Of a stretch of DNA of 64,000 bases, positions 56,850-64,000 are shown piece after piece (position 1 is the stretch's first letter; every line of letters begins with the position of its first letter). The stretch is from Achromobacter sp. UMC46 (GTDB taxonomy: Bacteria > Pseudomonadota > Gammaproteobacteria > Burkholderiales > Burkholderiaceae_B): the NCBI RefSeq assembly GCF_014170335.1, contig NZ_LZZS01000034.1, forward strand, positions 95,123 through 159,122. Reading direction: 5' to 3'. A program made the translations under genes and the position numbers. The notes under the pieces are model-generated. The model was not told where the DNA came from, searched no databases, and saw nothing but the letters and a program-made list of their open reading frames with translations.

Positions 56850-57869
56850 TTGAAACGTAAAACACTGACTCAATACCTGGTGGAGCAACAGCGCTCCGCC
56901 CAAGCCCTCGCGCCGGAAGTGCGACTGCTCATCGAAGTGGTCGCGCGCGCCTGCAAGGCCATCAGCCATGCCGTCAGCAAGGGCGCCCTGGGCGGCGTGC
57001 TGGGCAGCCTGGAAAGCGAAAACGTCCAGGGCGAAGTGCAGAAGAAGCTGGACGTGCTGTCCAACGAGATCCTGCTGGAAGCCAACGAATGGGGCGGCCA
57101 CCTGGCGGCCATGGCCTCGGAAGAGATGGAAACCATCCACCTGATTCCGAACCGCTACCCGAAGGGCGAATACCTGCTGCTGTTCGATCCCCTGGACGGC
57201 TCGTCGAACATCGACGTCAACGTCTCCATCGGCACGATCTTCTCGGTGCTGCATGCCCCGCACGACGTGTCGGGCGCCCCCGTGTGCGAGCAGGATTTCC
57301 TGCAGCCGGGCGACAAGCAGGTCGTGGCCGGCTACGCCGTCTATGGCCCGCAGACGATGCTGGTGCTGACCATCGGCAATGGCGTCGTGGGCTTCACGCT
57401 GGACCGCGAGATGGGTTCGTGGGTGTTGACGCACGAGAACATCCGGGTGCCGGAAGACACCAAGGAATTCGCGATCAACATGTCGAACATGCGCCACTGG
57501 GCTCCCCCGGTCAAGCGCTACGTCGACGACTGCCTGGCCGGCACGACCGGTCCGCTGGGCAAGGACTACAACATGCGCTGGATCGCCTCGATGGTGGCGG
57601 ACGTGCATCGCATCCTGACCCGCGGCGGCATCTTCATGTACCCCTGGGACGCGCGCGAACCCGGCAAGGCCGGCAAGCTGCGCCTGATGTATGAAGCCAA
57701 CCCCATGAGCTTCCTGGTCGAACAGGCCGGCGGCGCGTCGATCAACGGCGAACAGCGCATCATGGCGATCCAGCCGGACAAGCTGCACCAGCGCGTCAGC
57801 GTGATCCTGGGCTCGAAGAACGAAGTCGACCGCGTGGGCCGCTATCACGCGGAAGAAGCGGCGAAGTAA
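56850..57869 (+). CDS. fbp: Fructose-1,6-bisphosphatase, class I
   Basis: Fbp makes fructose 6-phosphate in gluconeogenesis. The 339-residue protein has the class I motif [24 protein letters not shown] (about residues 112-135) and RYHAEEAAK at the end. It starts at TTG 56850, with GGGAGA 7 nt ahead; no ATG is suitably placed. Only 10 nt separate it from pepN. The TTG suggests modest translation. Confidence 0.94.
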   Translation: MKRKTLTQYLVEQQRSAQALAPEVRLLIEVVARACKAISHAVSKGALGGVLGSLESENVQGEVQKKLDVLSNEILLEANEWGGHLAAMASEEMETIHLIPNRYPKGEYLLLFDPLDGSSNIDVNVSIGTIFSVLHAPHDVSGAPVCEQDFLQPGDKQVVAGYAVYGPQTMLVLTIGNGVVGFTLDREMGSWVLTHENIRVPEDTKEFAINMSNMRHWAPPVKRYVDDCLAGTTGPLGKDYNMRWIASMVADVHRILTRGGIFMYPWDAREPGKAGKLRLMYEANPMSFLVEQAGGASINGEQRIMAIQPDKLHQRVSVILGSKNEVDRVGRYHAEEAAK

Positions 57870-57885
57870 TCCTTCCCCGGAAATG

Positions 57886-57918
57886 AAAAGCCCCTTGATC
57901 GCTCAAGGGGCTTTTTTT
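57886..57918 (+). terminator. Intrinsic terminator after fbp
   Basis: A 13-bp stem (AAAAGCCCCTTGA with TCAAGGGGCTTTT) closes TCGC and is followed by T residues; both sides are A/T-rich, so it may also end the minus-strand lipoprotein gene. Confidence 0.88.
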
Positions 57919-57946
57919 CATCGCGCGCAAGGCGCGGCGGCGGCGG

Positions 57947-58168
57947 TCATTTGACCTCTTCGATGGACTTCACGTCGTCCTTGTTGATCTGGACCTTCTT
58001 GCCGTCCTTGTCGTATTCATACATGCCGGACTTCTTGTCGTAAGACGGCGTGTCGGGCGTCACGGTCGAGGTCCCGTCCCGTTGCTGAATGACCGAGGGC
58101 GACGAGCATCCGGCCAGCACCCCAACTCCGGTCACCACCAGGGCCAACGTCATGGTCTTCAGGTTCAT
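57947..58168 (-). CDS. YgdI/YgdR-family small lipoprotein
   Basis: The 73-residue precursor has a signal peptide ending in LAGC (Cys21). The short charged mature part has the YgdI/YgdR pattern (IQQRDGTSTVTPDTPSYDKKSGMYEYDKDGKKVQINKDDVKSIEEV), an SH3-like beta fold found in enterobacterial outer-membrane-associated lipoproteins. Function unknown. Confidence 0.85.
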   Translation of the reverse strand: MNLKTMTLALVVTGVGVLAGCSSPSVIQQRDGTSTVTPDTPSYDKKSGMYEYDKDGKKVQINKDDVKSIEEVK

Positions 58169-58280
58169 GGGCGTGTTCTCCAAGTGTGAATGTGGATCCA
58201 CTGTATCGGCAATCCGGCCCCGAATCCGTGTCGGGTTGTGGCCAAAATGCATGAGAACGTAATCTCCGCATCCCACATCG

Positions 58281-58317
58281 TAAAAAAACCCCTCGCAGGC
58301 GGACCTGGAAGGGGTTC
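58281..58317 (-). terminator. Intrinsic terminator after thrC
   Basis: On the minus strand AACCCCT pairs with AGGGGTT, with an inner CAGG/CCTG hairpin, followed by T residues. Confidence 0.7.
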
Positions 58318-58352
58318 TTCTCGCTTACAGAACGCGCAAGCCGTTACATCGA

Positions 58353-59762
58353 TCACACCTTGGCGTTGGCCTCGATGAAGCGGCGCACGGCGGTTTCGCT
58401 GCAATCCATGACTTCCACGCGCTGCGGCAGGGACTCCAGATTCGCGAGGTTGCCCGGCGGCGTGGCCGGACGGCCCAGCGCTTCTTCGATGGTTTCGGAG
58501 AATTTCGCCGGCAACGCGGTTTCCAGCACCAGCATGGGCACGCCCGGCTCGATGAATTCACGCGCGACCTTCACGCCATCGGCCGTATGCGGGTCGACCA
58601 ACACGCCGGTCTCTTCGTAGACCGAACGGATCGTCGCCAGACGGTCTTCGTGCGAACTTGCGCCCGACACGAAGCCATAGCGCGATTCGAACTGCGGCTT
58701 CAGGTCGGACAAGTCGAACGAGCCGTCCTTGGCCAGCGCCGCCCACAAGGCCTTCACGCGGGCGGCGTCGCGGCCCACCAGCTCGAACACGAAGCGTTCG
58801 AAGTTGGAGGCGCGCGAGATGTCCATCGACGGGCTGGAAGTTGCGTAGGTCTGTTCGGCCGGACGCGGACGGTAGACGCCCGTGCGGAAGAACTCTTCCA
58901 GCACGTTGTTCTCGTTCGTGGCCAGCACCAGGCGGCGCACCGGCAAGCCCATGCTGCGCGCGATGTGGCCCGACAGGATGTTGCCGAAGTTGCCCGACGG
59001 CACGGCGAACGACACTTGCTGGCCCGGCTTGTCCGTCGCGCGGAGCCAGCCGTGGAAGTAGTACACCACCTGGGCGGCGATGCGCGCCCAGTTGATGGAA
59101 TTCACCGCGCCCAGGCGGTACTTCGTCTTGAATGCCAGATCGCCGGCCAGGGCCTTGACGATGTCCTGGGCTTCGTCGAACACGCCGTGCACGGCGATGT
59201 TGTGGATGTTCTCGTCTTGCAGCGAATACATCTGCGCGCGCTGGAAGGCGCTCATGCGGCCGTGCGGCGACAGCATGAACACCGCCACGCCCTGCTTGCC
59301 GCGCAATGCGTATTCGGCAGCCGAGCCGGTGTCGCCCGAGGTGGCGCCCACGATGTTCAGCGTGGTGCCGCGCTTGGCCAGCACGTATTCGAAGACCTGG
59401 CCCAGGAACTGCATCGCCATGTCCTTGAAGGCCAGCGTCGGCCCTTCGGACAGGCCCAGCAGCGACAGGCCGCCATCCAGCGGACGCAGCGGGACGATGT
59501 CTTCGCTGTTGAAGATCTCTTGCGTGTAGGCGGCGCGCGTCAGGCGGCGCAGGTCGTCCGCGGGGATGTCGGTGGCGAACAGCGACAGCACCTCGAACGC
59601 CAGGTCCGCGTAGGACAGGCCACGCCACGATTCAAGCGTCGCTTCGGACACCTGGGGCAATTGCTCCGGCATGGCCAGGCCGCCGTCGGGCGCCAGGCCT
59701 TCCAGCAGGATGTCGGAGAACCCCAGGGCATTCATGCCGCCACGAGTCGAGATGTATTTCAT
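58353..59762 (-). CDS. thrC: Threonine synthase
   Basis: ThrC converts O-phosphohomoserine to threonine with pyridoxal phosphate. The 469-residue protein has MKYISTRGGMNALGFSDILLEGLAPDGGLAMP at its start, PLP-lysine segment LAFKDMAMQFLG (about residues 110-121) and SGNFGNILSG. ATG 59762 is the start. It is the third gene of alaC-hom-thrC, separated from hom by 124 bases holding a dispersed repeat. Confidence 0.95.
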   Translation of the reverse strand: MKYISTRGGMNALGFSDILLEGLAPDGGLAMPEQLPQVSEATLESWRGLSYADLAFEVLSLFATDIPADDLRRLTRAAYTQEIFNSEDIVPLRPLDGGLSLLGLSEGPTLAFKDMAMQFLGQVFEYVLAKRGTTLNIVGATSGDTGSAAEYALRGKQGVAVFMLSPHGRMSAFQRAQMYSLQDENIHNIAVHGVFDEAQDIVKALAGDLAFKTKYRLGAVNSINWARIAAQVVYYFHGWLRATDKPGQQVSFAVPSGNFGNILSGHIARSMGLPVRRLVLATNENNVLEEFFRTGVYRPRPAEQTYATSSPSMDISRASNFERFVFELVGRDAARVKALWAALAKDGSFDLSDLKPQFESRYGFVSGASSHEDRLATIRSVYEETGVLVDPHTADGVKVAREFIEPGVPMLVLETALPAKFSETIEEALGRPATPPGNLANLESLPQRVEVMDCSETAVRRFIEANAKV

Positions 59763-59809
59763 AGTGTTTGCTCCACGATGCGCCGCGCTGCCCACAACCG
59801 GGCGGCCGC

Positions 59810-59880
59810 GGAGCCGGCTTTGCCGGTCCGCAGGGGGCGCCCCCTTGAGGGGGAAGCGCCAAAGGCGTTTCGGGGGTGGG
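59810..59880. repeat. GC-rich dispersed repeat between hom and thrC
   Basis: GCCCCCTTGAGGGGG, GAAGCGCCAAAGGCGTTTC and GGGGGTGGG have the layout of the elements in mnmA and upstream of pntAA: a C-run/G-run hairpin, a GCC-AAAGGC block and a trailing G-run. Confidence 0.6.
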
Positions 59881-59886
59881 ATCTCA

Positions 59887-61191
59887 TCATGTCAGGTGCT
59901 CCACGCGCAACCGCGTGACCTTGGACCGGACAAACGGCAAGGACTCGATGCGCTCGATGGCTTGGTTGACGTTGCCTTCCACGGCTTCATGCGTCAGGAA
60001 GATGATGTCGGCGCCGCCGATGTGCGAGGGCTGCTGGATCATCGACCCGATCGAGATGGAGCGGTCGGCCAGGATGCGGGCGATGTCCGCCAGCACGCCG
60101 GGCTGGTCGTCGACCCGCAGGCGCAGGTAGTACGACGTGCTGACCAGTTCGATCGGCAGGATCGGCGTGTCGGACATGGCGTCCGGCTGGAACGCCAGGT
60201 GCGGGACGCGGTTGCCCGGGTCGGCGGTGTGCAGGCGGGTGACGTCGACCAGGTCGGCGACGACGGCCGAGGCGGTGGGCTCTTCGCCCGCGCCCTGGCC
60301 GTAGTACAGCGTGGGGCCGACGGCGTCGCCCTTGACCAGCACGGCGTTCATCGCGCCTTCGACGTTGGCCAGCAGGCGCTCGGACGGCACCAGCGCCGGA
60401 TGCACGCGCATTTCGATGCCGTCGGGGCGGCGCTTGGTGATGCCCAGCAGCTTGATGCGGTAGCCCAGGCGTTCGGCGTGCTCGATGTCTTCGGCGGCCA
60501 AATTCGAGATGCCTTCGATGTAGGCGCGGTCGAACTGCACCGGCACGCCGAAGGCCAGCGAGGCCAGCAGGGTCAGCTTGTGCGCGGCGTCCACACCTTC
60601 CACGTCGAACGTCGGGTCGGCTTCGGCGTAGCCCAGGCGCTGGGCTTCGGCCAGCACGTCGGCAAACGGCAGGCCGCGCGAACGCATCTCAGACAAGATG
60701 AAGTTGGTGGTGCCGTTGATGATGCCGGCCACCCACTGGATGCGGTTGGCGGTCAGGCCTTCGCGGATCGCCTTGATGATCGGGATGCCACCGGCAACCG
60801 CGGCTTCGAACGTGACCATGACGCCACGCTCGTAAGCGGCGGCGAAGATCTCGTTGCCGTGCTTGGCCAGCAGGGCCTTGTTGGCGGTGACGACATGCTT
60901 GCCGTTGGCGATGGCTTCCATCACCAGCTCCAACGCCAGCGTGTCGCCGCCAATCAGCTCAACGACGATATCGATTTCGGGGTCGCGAACCAGCGCGTGC
61001 ACGTCGGTGTCGACCAGAATCGAGTCGCCCACGCGGGCGCGCGCCTTGGCCACATCGCGCACAGCGGCGCGCGTGACTTCAATGCGGCGGCCGGCGCGGC
61101 GTGCAATTTCTTCCGCGTTGCGCGACAGCACGGTCCACGTGCCGCCGCCAACCACGCCGAGTCCGAGCAGGCCCACCTTCATGGGATTCAT
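59887..61191 (-). CDS. hom: Homoserine dehydrogenase
   Basis: Hom reduces aspartate semialdehyde to homoserine. The 434-residue protein has NAD(P)-binding VGLLGLGVVGGGTW at the start, VVTANKALLAKHG, NGTTNFILSEM and a C-terminal ACT domain (LRVDDQPGVLADIARILADRSISI), indicating feedback by threonine. I chose ATG 61191 with GAGGG ahead; an in-frame ATG at 61242 overlaps the alaC stop and would add 17 residues. It lies between alaC and thrC. Confidence 0.95.
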   Translation of the reverse strand: MNPMKVGLLGLGVVGGGTWTVLSRNAEEIARRAGRRIEVTRAAVRDVAKARARVGDSILVDTDVHALVRDPEIDIVVELIGGDTLALELVMEAIANGKHVVTANKALLAKHGNEIFAAAYERGVMVTFEAAVAGGIPIIKAIREGLTANRIQWVAGIINGTTNFILSEMRSRGLPFADVLAEAQRLGYAEADPTFDVEGVDAAHKLTLLASLAFGVPVQFDRAYIEGISNLAAEDIEHAERLGYRIKLLGITKRRPDGIEMRVHPALVPSERLLANVEGAMNAVLVKGDAVGPTLYYGQGAGEEPTASAVVADLVDVTRLHTADPGNRVPHLAFQPDAMSDTPILPIELVSTSYYLRLRVDDQPGVLADIARILADRSISIGSMIQQPSHIGGADIIFLTHEAVEGNVNQAIERIESLPFVRSKVTRLRVEHLT

Positions 61192-61238
61192 CGCGCTGCC
61201 CTCGGGGCCATGCGAGACGGGTGAGCGTAGGGGGGTAT

Positions 61239-62426
61239 TCATTTCAGCAATCCGTCCTTGCGGAACATATCTTTGATGCCGCGCACCGCTTGGCGGGTGC
61301 GCTGCTCGTTTTCGATAAGAGCGAAGCGTACGTAGTCGTCGCCATACTCGCCGAAGCCGATCCCGGGGGACACGGCCACTTTCGCATCCGACAGGACACG
61401 CTTGGCAAATTCCAAAGAACCCATCGCCCGGTAGGGCTCGGGGATCTGCGCCCAGATATACATGGACGCCTTGGGAATCTCCACATTCCAACCTGCTTCG
61501 TGCAGACCGCGCGCAAGCACGTCGCGGCGGCTTTGGTACTGCGCCACGATCTCGTTCACGCAATCCTGCGGGCCGTCCAGGGCGGCGATGGACGCCACCT
61601 GGATCGGCGTGAACGTACCGTAGTCGTGATAGCTCTTGATGCGTGCGAGCGCGTTGACGAGGTCGCGGTTGCCGACCATGTAGCCGATGCGCCAGCCCGC
61701 CATGTTGTAGCTTTTGCTCATCGTGAAGAACTCGACGGCGACATCGCGCGCGCCGGGCACTTGCATGATGGAAGGCGCCACGTAGCCGTCGAAGGTGATG
61801 TCGGCGTAGGCCAGGTCGTGCACGACGAGGATGTCGTGTTCCTTGGCCAGCGCCACCACGCGTTCGAAGAACGACAGGTCCACGCACTGCGCAGTCGGGT
61901 TGCTGGGAAAACCCAGCACCATCATTTTAGGCTTCGGGATGGACTCGCGCACGGCGCGCTCCAGCTCTTCGAAGAAATCCACGCCCGGCGTCATGCGCAC
62001 GGACCGGATGTTGGCGCCGGCGATGACGGCGCCGTAGATGTGGATCGGGTAGCTGGGATTGGGCACCAGCACGGTGTCGCCGCGGTCCAGCGTGGCCAGC
62101 ATCAAGTGGGCCAGGCCTTCCTTGGAACCGATGGTGACGATGGCTTCGGAATCCGGATCGAGCTCGACCGCGTAGCGGCGCTGATACCAGTCGCAGATCG
62201 CCTTGCGCAGGCGCGGGATGCCCTTGGACACCGAGTAGCCGTGGGTCGTGGGGCGCGTGGTGGCTTCCACCATCTTGTCCACGATGTGCTTGGGCGTCGC
62301 CCCGTCCGGATTGCCCATCGACATGTCGATGATGTCTTCACCCCGCCGGCGCGCCGCCATCTTGAGCTCGCCGGTAATGTTGAAAACGTACGGGGGCAGA
62401 CGCTCAATGCGAGAGAACTTCCTCAT
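61239..62426 (-). CDS. alaC: AlaC-type pyridoxal-phosphate aminotransferase
   Basis: This 395-residue class I/II aminotransferase has [29 protein letters not shown] and the PLP-lysine in [17 protein letters not shown] (about residues 230-246). It makes alanine or related amino acids and is often adjacent to hom-thrC in betaproteobacteria. Start 62426 with AAGGA ahead. The first gene of the operon; its stop overlaps an in-frame ATG of hom. Confidence 0.9.
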   Translation of the reverse strand: MRKFSRIERLPPYVFNITGELKMAARRRGEDIIDMSMGNPDGATPKHIVDKMVEATTRPTTHGYSVSKGIPRLRKAICDWYQRRYAVELDPDSEAIVTIGSKEGLAHLMLATLDRGDTVLVPNPSYPIHIYGAVIAGANIRSVRMTPGVDFFEELERAVRESIPKPKMMVLGFPSNPTAQCVDLSFFERVVALAKEHDILVVHDLAYADITFDGYVAPSIMQVPGARDVAVEFFTMSKSYNMAGWRIGYMVGNRDLVNALARIKSYHDYGTFTPIQVASIAALDGPQDCVNEIVAQYQSRRDVLARGLHEAGWNVEIPKASMYIWAQIPEPYRAMGSLEFAKRVLSDAKVAVSPGIGFGEYGDDYVRFALIENEQRTRQAVRGIKDMFRKDGLLK

Positions 62427-62661
62427 GATGGGAATCCTTAGGGGCCGAATTGGGCAAAAAAACCAGGGCGCGGTCGCGCGAATGGAAAAGGGGCTGAAAG
62501 CCGCGCCAGCACACGATTGCAGTGCAGCAAAACCCTGTAATCTAGCGCAAGGACGCCTAGGCGGCAAATGGAGCGGAAAAACCCCCATTTCCCGAGTGGA
62601 TACAGAGCAACATCTGTACATCCTGATGCGCTATTATCAAGCCACAAAGCCGGAGTTTTTA

Positions 62662-63123
62662 TTGAAGCTGCATACCGATCCTGCGACGGCCGCTCTGAAC
62701 ACTGTCACCGCTTACGGTGAGGGTTATATCGAGGTCAACCAGGTACGTTTTTCCTCCTCGGTGGCCTTTGGCCCCGAAGGCGAAGTGACCGAATGGCCCG
62801 TTGAGTCGCCGGCCGACATTACCTCCCCCCTGTTGCACCAGGCGGCCGGTTTGACCGAGCCCGTCCGCGACCCCATGGCATTCCTGGACGAACCGGAAGC
62901 CACGCCCAGCCGCCCGGCCAATGCGCCCGAAGTGCTGCTGGTCGGCACGGGCGCCCGGCAACAGTTCCTGCGCCCAGAAGTGTTGCGTCCCCTGTTGGCC
63001 ATGGGCATCGGTGTCGAAATCATGGACACCCATGCCGCCTCGCGCACCTACAACATCCTGATGGCCGAGGGCCGCCGCGTCGTGGTCGCCCTCATCCCTC
63101 CCAACGGAGATCCCCAGAAATGA
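62662..63123 (+). CDS. Mth938-like domain protein
   Basis: This protein of about 153 residues has the Mth938/DUF498 fold (YGEGYIEVNQVRFSSSVAFGPEG; LLVGTGARQQFLRPEVLRPLLAMGIGVEIMDTHAASRTYNIL), related to human NDUFAF3. I favour the TTG at 62662, giving MKLHTDPATA with GGAG ahead; an in-frame ATG at 62626 is possible. The stop overlaps the peroxiredoxin ATG by the sequence ATGA. Function unknown, possibly envelope or respiratory-complex related. Confidence 0.85.
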   Translation: MKLHTDPATAALNTVTAYGEGYIEVNQVRFSSSVAFGPEGEVTEWPVESPADITSPLLHQAAGLTEPVRDPMAFLDEPEATPSRPANAPEVLLVGTGARQQFLRPEVLRPLLAMGIGVEIMDTHAASRTYNILMAEGRRVVVALIPPNGDPQK

Positions 63124-63584
63124 CGCCCAGTATCGGCAAGCCCGCCCCGCAGTTCACCGCAGAAAGCACCATTGGTCCGATCAGCCTTGAACAATGCCAG
63201 GGCCGCGCTGTCATCCTGTATTTCTACCCCAAGGACAACACGCCTGGCTGCACGACCGAAAGCCAGGATTTCCGCGACCTGAACGCCGAGTTCCTGGCGG
63301 CCAGCGCGGTGGTCATCGGCATCTCGCGCGATTCGCTGAAATCGCATGAGAACTTCAAGGCCAAGTACGAACTTCCTTTCCCTCTCATCGCCGACACTGA
63401 CGAAACCGTGTGCAATCTGTTCGGTGTCATCAAGCAGAAGAATATGTATGGCAAGCAGGTGCGCGGCATCGAGCGCAGCACCTTTTTGATCGATGCCTAT
63501 GGCGTGCTGGTGCAGGAGTGGCGCGGGGTGAAGGTCCCGGGCCACGCCAAGGAAGTCCTGCAGGCCGCAAAAAGCATCGGTTAG
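63120..63584 (+). CDS. bcp: Peroxiredoxin of the BCP/PrxQ family
   Basis: This 154-residue thiol peroxidase has peroxidatic Cys44 in YPKDNTPGCTTESQDF. The resolving cysteine usual five residues later in many BCPs is absent (Gln49); Cys98 is the only other candidate, apart from Cys26. It overlaps the previous gene by 4 bases, so translation is coupled. A phoH-like gene follows, as in related genomes. Confidence 0.9.
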   Translation: MTPSIGKPAPQFTAESTIGPISLEQCQGRAVILYFYPKDNTPGCTTESQDFRDLNAEFLAASAVVIGISRDSLKSHENFKAKYELPFPLIADTDETVCNLFGVIKQKNMYGKQVRGIERSTFLIDAYGVLVQEWRGVKVPGHAKEVLQAAKSIG

Positions 63585-63640
63585 CCGTACAGGAATACCC
63601 GTCAGGCGCTATTGCCGGCCCACCCTGGAGAGTGACGCAT

Positions 63641-63901
63641 ATGCCGCTTCCGAAGTTGCCTACCCGCCCCGCAGCCATCCTGACCTTCCCCTCGGGCGAA
63701 TCCGCCCGGGCGCAGGCCCGCACCACCAAGACTGCCGCTGCGCGGTCCAACACCTTAGCCGACCTTGCCGGCAACGACGAGAACGAGGACGAGATGCTCG
63801 TCCAGCCTGAACTCGACGGCATGGCGTCGCCGGCCCGCAAGGCGCAGATTCCGGACGAGCATCTCGTCCTCGTTCTCGTCGTTGCCGGCAAGGTCGGCTA
63901 A
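63641..63901 (+). CDS. N-terminal fragment of a PhoH-like protein, disrupted by an inverted repeat
   Basis: The first 54 codons read like the N-terminus of a PhoH-family protein (MPLPKLPTRPAAILTFPSGE, then NTLADLAGNDENEDEMLV). The frame runs about 17 codons further before the sequence turns back as the reverse complement of itself; the frame ends at 63901 within the second arm. The ATPase domain is not present, so the gene is either broken or its sequence beyond about 63850 is an artefact. The phoH assignment rests on context (downstream of bcp) and N-terminal resemblance. Confidence 0.5.
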   Translation: MPLPKLPTRPAAILTFPSGESARAQARTTKTAAARSNTLADLAGNDENEDEMLVQPELDGMASPARKAQIPDEHLVLVLVVAGKVG

Positions 63902-64000
63902 GGTGTTGGACCGCGCAGCGGCAGTCTTGGTGGTGCGGGCCTGCGCCCGGGCGGATTCGCCCGAGGGGAAGGTCAGGATGGCTGCGGGGCGGGTAGGCAA
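63656..64000. repeat. 148-bp perfect inverted repeat at the window edge
   Basis: Bases 63656-63803 and 63853-64000 are exact reverse complements (position p pairs with 127656 minus p), with a 49-base spacer at 63804-63852. The arm may continue beyond the window. GGACGAG-ATG-CTCGTCC (63787-63803), itself a near palindrome, sits at the inner end of the left arm. It may be a foldback or sequencing chimera. Confidence 0.9.

Noticed and set aside
58190..58352. A small RNA or promoter between the lipoprotein and thrC genes
   Set aside because: Only the terminator of thrC and GC-rich sequence are seen.
61189..61242. Upstream ATG of hom overlapping the alaC stop
   Set aside because: It would give a four-base overlap, but 61191 starts at the expected place before the Rossmann fold with its own GAGGG; the longer form remains possible.

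Overview
The window reads as a high-GC chromosome segment from an Alcaligenaceae betaproteobacterium, most likely Achromobacter or close to Bordetella. The signs are two Bug-type periplasmic binding proteins, an H-NS protein of the BpH3 type, the alaC-hom-thrC order, rnr beside tandem leucine tRNAs, and strong GC bias at third codon positions with many long antisense shadow frames. The genus is an inference from family resemblance, not from an rRNA.

Layout. 1-4.1 kb: rnr (3' end outside the window), three identical tRNA-Leu(CAG) genes, a DTW-domain tRNA-modifying enzyme and a GNAT acetyltransferase. 4.1-10.5 kb: a run of exporters (EamA, AEC and ArsB-like), a YeeE-type sulfur transporter and a glutamate-synthase-like flavoprotein. 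10.5-15.2 kb: a DUF883-cardiolipin synthase pair, the ergothioneine genes egtD-egtB and a CAT-anticodon tRNA. 15.2-20.5 kb: small membrane and hypothetical proteins, yddG and a diguanylate cyclase. An IS110-family element follows (about 20.7-21.8 kb). 21.9-31.7 kb: membrane proteins, lipoproteins, a cytochrome b561 facing a cytochrome c', purB and a GST. 31.8-40.3 kb: TauE, mnmA, a divergent LysR/Bug pair, an N-formylglutamate amidohydrolase and the pntAA-pntAB-pntB transhydrogenase operon. 40.3-49.1 kb: the glycolate oxidase operon glcDEF, a Bug-dioxygenase-SDR-IclR catabolic operon and a second FAD-linked 2-hydroxyacid dehydrogenase. 49.2-64 kb: aroG with its leader, tldD, an H-NS gene, pepN-fbp, the alaC-hom-thrC amino-acid operon, an Mth938-domain protein plus peroxiredoxin pair, and the start of a phoH-like gene that is interrupted by a perfect inverted repeat at the window edge.

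The most interesting element is upstream of aroG (DAHP synthase). A 27-codon leader frame carries the run FYFYFYGF. It is followed by an intrinsic terminator and by sequences that can form mutually exclusive pause, antiterminator and terminator helices. This is the full layout of ribosome-mediated attenuation responding to Phe/Tyr, at the first step of the shikimate pathway. Other unusual items are a two-unit 75-bp in-frame repeat fused into the N-terminus of MnmA, related GC-rich repeats at two other loci, a candidate structured RNA ahead of pntAA, palindromic operators for the LysR and IclR genes, a probable IS110 bridge-RNA region, and the foldback at the right edge.
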